From contig SFNM01000083.1 in assembly GCA_004552725.1 (NCBI GenBank), positions 1 to 8,176 of the forward strand: DNA of 8,176 nucleotides. Direction: 5' to 3'. Source of the stretch: Bacteroidales bacterium (lineage in GTDB: Bacteria > Bacteroidota > Bacteroidia > Bacteroidales > Muribaculaceae). Each line of letters begins with the position of its first letter. Within the stretch, counting starts at the first letter, position 1. The position numbers and the translations under genes were made by a program. Shown here piece after piece: positions 6,126 through 8,176 of the stretch. The notes beneath the pieces are model-generated. The model saw nothing but the letters and a program-made list of their open reading frames with translations. It was not told where the DNA came from and made no database searches.

Positions 6126-7121
6126 ATGGCACAGCGACATCACCGACGTTCAACTCGCCCTATCGAGGACTTGCCCAGCCTGTTTGAGGCTCCCGCGCAG
6201 GAGCCGCAGCAGTCGTTCGAGGGTAAGGCCGCATCGGCGAGCGCCAACGAACTCGATGAGTATATTGTGCCATCGAAATATGCCACACGCCGTCCGCAGT
6301 TGCGCTTCATCTCCTTTGGCTCGGGTAGCAGTGGCAACTGCAGTTATGTTGGCACCGAGGATTGCGGTCTGCTGATTGATGCCGGAGTCGACAACAACTT
6401 CGTCACCAAGGAGTTGGCACGCAACGGCATCGACATCTCCACCATCCGCGGAATACTGCTCACTCACGACCACGGCGACCATGTGCGCTACAGTTATGCA
6501 ATCCTGCGCCGTAATCCGGGCATGAAATTGTATTCCACTATCAAATGTTTGGAAGGAATTCTGCGCCGACACAATATTTCGCGCCGCATCAAAGATTACC
6601 ACGTGCCCATCTTCAAAGAGCACGAATACCGCTTCGACGACATATTGGTCACCCCGTTTGAAACATCGCACGATGGCACCGATAATTGCGGCTTCTTCTT
6701 CACTTTCGAACACACCCACTTCGCCATCGCCACCGACACCGGCATCATCACCGAACGCGCCGACTTCTACTGCCGTCAAGCCAATTCGCTGATGATTGAA
6801 GCCAACTACGACGACGAAATGCTGGCTACCGGACGATACACCGAACATCTCAAAGCCCGTATTCGTTCGAATACCGGACATTTGGAAAACCGTACCACCG
6901 CCAACTACTTAGCTCAAATATACACTCCCCAACTCAAGCAGGTATTCCTATGCCACTTGAGCGAGGATAACAACACGCCGGAAACCGCAGAAGTGACCAT
7001 CTGCAACGCATTGCGCACCATCAACGTGCGTCCGGCTCCTTCCTCGGCCGAAATACCGGCCGGCACCGTCTACATTAAAGCCTTACCTCGCTTCCGCTCC
7101 TCCGACCTCTACATCCTCTAA
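6126..7121 (+). CDS. MBL-fold metallo-hydrolase, YycJ/WalJ type
   Basis: This is a 331-residue metallo-beta-lactamase-fold protein of the YycJ/WalJ group, predicted cytoplasmic and possibly a nuclease. The core begins at about residue 59 with LRFISFGSGSSGNCSYV. Metal ligands are visible: His114, His116, Asp118 and His119 in LLTHDHGDHV, His182 in ETSHDGTDNCGF, Asp204 in IATDTGII, and His277 in LCHLSEDNN. Group-specific motifs are EANYDDEMLATGRY (225-238), RIRSNTGHLENRTTANYLAQ (245-264) and HLSEDNNTPETAEV (277-290). The first 55 or so residues are an added basic and then Pro/Glu/Gln/Ser-rich segment without a recognisable domain. No internal ATG lies between the start and the core, so a shorter product would need a non-ATG start such as GTG at residue 48. 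It follows the methyltransferase gene by 6 bases and is followed after 15 bases by a DNA methyltransferase gene, so it is likely co-transcribed with both. Confidence 0.88.
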   Translation: MAQRHHRRSTRPIEDLPSLFEAPAQEPQQSFEGKAASASANELDEYIVPSKYATRRPQLRFISFGSGSSGNCSYVGTEDCGLLIDAGVDNNFVTKELARNGIDISTIRGILLTHDHGDHVRYSYAILRRNPGMKLYSTIKCLEGILRRHNISRRIKDYHVPIFKEHEYRFDDILVTPFETSHDGTDNCGFFFTFEHTHFAIATDTGIITERADFYCRQANSLMIEANYDDEMLATGRYTEHLKARIRSNTGHLENRTTANYLAQIYTPQLKQVFLCHLSEDNNTPETAEVTICNALRTINVRPAPSSAEIPAGTVYIKALPRFRSSDLYIL

Positions 7122-7136
7122 TCTGCACACTACGCG

Positions 7137-8176
7137 ATGAGAAACCTATTTGGTGATGAAGATTTCATGAAATTTCAGTTCCCAGCACCGCAATACTTGG
7201 GAGCCAAATTTGTGCATCGCTCTTGGATAGCGCAGTATATCCCGGAGAGCGCATCAGTGGTATTGGATGCATTCGCCGGCTCGCAATCTATAGCATACAT
7301 GATGAAACAGCTTGGTAAACAAACGATTACCAACGACTTTTTAAGTTTCAACAGCAAAATAGGTAAGGCCTTGATTGAAAATGGGTCGGAGATACTCACC
7401 GACGAAGACATCACCATCCTTTTCTGCGACAACAGCGCACCCGATGAGTTCAACTTAATGGAGCACCTCTTCTCCAACCTGTTCTTCAGCCGCGAAGAGG
7501 CCGCATTTATCGACAGTTTTCGTAGCAACGTGTCACATCTGTCATCGACTTTCAAACAAGACCTCGCATTCACCGTAATGTGTCGTAGCCTCACCAGAAA
7601 GGTTACAATGGGACATTTCGCTCACACTCAAGCACTTGCTTACGCTGCCGACCCGGCCAGAATCAAGCGCAACCGCAGCCTGATTCGTCCGATTAAAGAT
7701 ATTTTCATGGAGTTAGTTCCACAATACAACGCTGCCGTGTTCGATAATCGAATGACGAACATCAGCTACAACGAAAACATCTTGGAACTCCTGCCGAAAA
7801 TTACCGGGGTCGACTTAGTATATTTCGACCCTCCATATTGCAATAGTCATGCCGACTATCAATCGTTCTATCACCTGCTCGAAACATTCGTAATGTATTG
7901 GAAGGACAAGGAATTTGTCAACGGCACCAAGCGCTACGAGCCAAAACGCTACAGCGGCTTCGACAAAAATAGCGAAGCGCTGAAAAATTTGGAGCGACTA
8001 TTCTCGCTATCTACCCACATACCCTACTGGTTGATAAGCTACAACGACCGCAGCTACCCGGATATCACCACCATGATTTCCATGATCAAACCACACCGCA
8101 AAGTTGAGGTCAAAACCAAAGAATACTCTGCCGGACGCGGCGGCAAAGGTAGTGTAGCCGGCAGCAACGAAGTGTT
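7137..8176 (+). CDS. D12-class DNA adenine N6-methyltransferase, cut by the window end
   Basis: The frame opens with ATG AGA AAC at 7137 and stays open for 346 codons to the right edge. The protein has the order of an alpha-type (Dam-like, MethyltransfD12) enzyme that transfers methyl from SAM to adenine N6. YLGAK (20-24) corresponds to the N-terminal Y/W-x-G-x-K motif. DAFAGSQSIA (44-53) is the FxGS SAM-binding motif I. A helical insert follows that should contain the target recognition domain, and then the catalytic DPPY at 231-234 (VYFDPPYCNSHADYQ). Near the end LISYND (299-304) and RGGKGSVAGSNEV (334-346) match the family's usual C-terminal region, so probably only 10-20 residues are missing. 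An alternative start is Met11. The gene begins 15 bases after the MBL stop with no promoter seen. No restriction endonuclease lies in the window, so whether it is an orphan or half of a restriction-modification pair cannot be decided. The recognition sequence is unknown. Confidence 0.88.
   Translation, partial: MRNLFGDEDFMKFQFPAPQYLGAKFVHRSWIAQYIPESASVVLDAFAGSQSIAYMMKQLGKQTITNDFLSFNSKIGKALIENGSEILTDEDITILFCDNSAPDEFNLMEHLFSNLFFSREEAAFIDSFRSNVSHLSSTFKQDLAFTVMCRSLTRKVTMGHFAHTQALAYAADPARIKRNRSLIRPIKDIFMELVPQYNAAVFDNRMTNISYNENILELLPKITGVDLVYFDPPYCNSHADYQSFYHLLETFVMYWKDKEFVNGTKRYEPKRYSGFDKNSEALKNLERLFSLSTHIPYWLISYNDRSYPDITTMISMIKPHRKVEVKTKEYSAGRGGKGSVAGSNEV

Noticed and set aside
6150..6881. 243-residue minus-strand open frame opposite the MBL-fold gene
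   Set aside because: Shadow frame. The plus-strand product has all metal-binding motifs in order.
7175..7594. 139-residue minus-strand open frame near the right end
   Set aside because: It lies opposite the D12 methyltransferase, whose motifs are clear on the plus strand. The minus-strand product shows no family features.
1..8176. CRISPR array, tRNA, rRNA, insertion sequence or retron-like structure
   Set aside because: No regularly spaced repeats, cloverleaf, transposase or reverse-transcriptase motif was seen on either strand by eye.

Overview
The window looks like chromosomal DNA of a gut-type Bacteroidales bacterium, perhaps Muribaculaceae; the family placement is inference. Four things point there: perfect Bacteroidetes -7 promoter boxes (TAnnTTTG) in front of two genes, no strong Shine-Dalgarno sequences at the starts, a membrane-anchored SurA/PpiD-type protein of the length seen in Bacteroidetes, and a secreted CE1-type esterase with an N-terminal glycogen-binding-like domain. 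No rRNA, tRNA, CRISPR array, insertion sequence or att site was recognised.

Layout. Positions 1-253 hold no gene I can support. Three large genes follow on the minus strand. Read in their direction of transcription they are a PpiD/SurA-like periplasmic folding protein (4973-2850), a dGTP triphosphohydrolase dgt (2766-1426) and a secreted esterase (1423-254). A strong hairpin lies between the first two, while the last two are only 2 bases apart. The intergenic stretch 4974-5405 carries a minus-strand gene for a 51-residue membrane protein, a terminator-like hairpin after it and the ppiD-like promoter. It also holds a perfect promoter for the rightward genes.

The plus strand from 5406 onward carries three closely packed genes. 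They encode a short RsmI-family SAM-dependent methyltransferase, a YycJ/WalJ-type metallo-beta-lactamase-fold hydrolase with an unusual N-terminal extension, and a D12-class DNA adenine methyltransferase cut by the right edge only a few residues short of its expected end.

Most genes are housekeeping: envelope protein folding, dNTP pool control, RNA or nucleotide methylation, and a nuclease-like MBL protein. The accessory elements are the esterase (plant polysaccharide use), the DNA methyltransferase and the 51-residue protein, which resembles the C-terminal end of a larger permease. I do not see a complete novel defence or mobile system. The points most worth checking are the 51-residue gene with its terminator buried in the next promoter, the degenerate parvulin region of the PpiD-like protein, and the DNA methyltransferase attached to a housekeeping gene pair.
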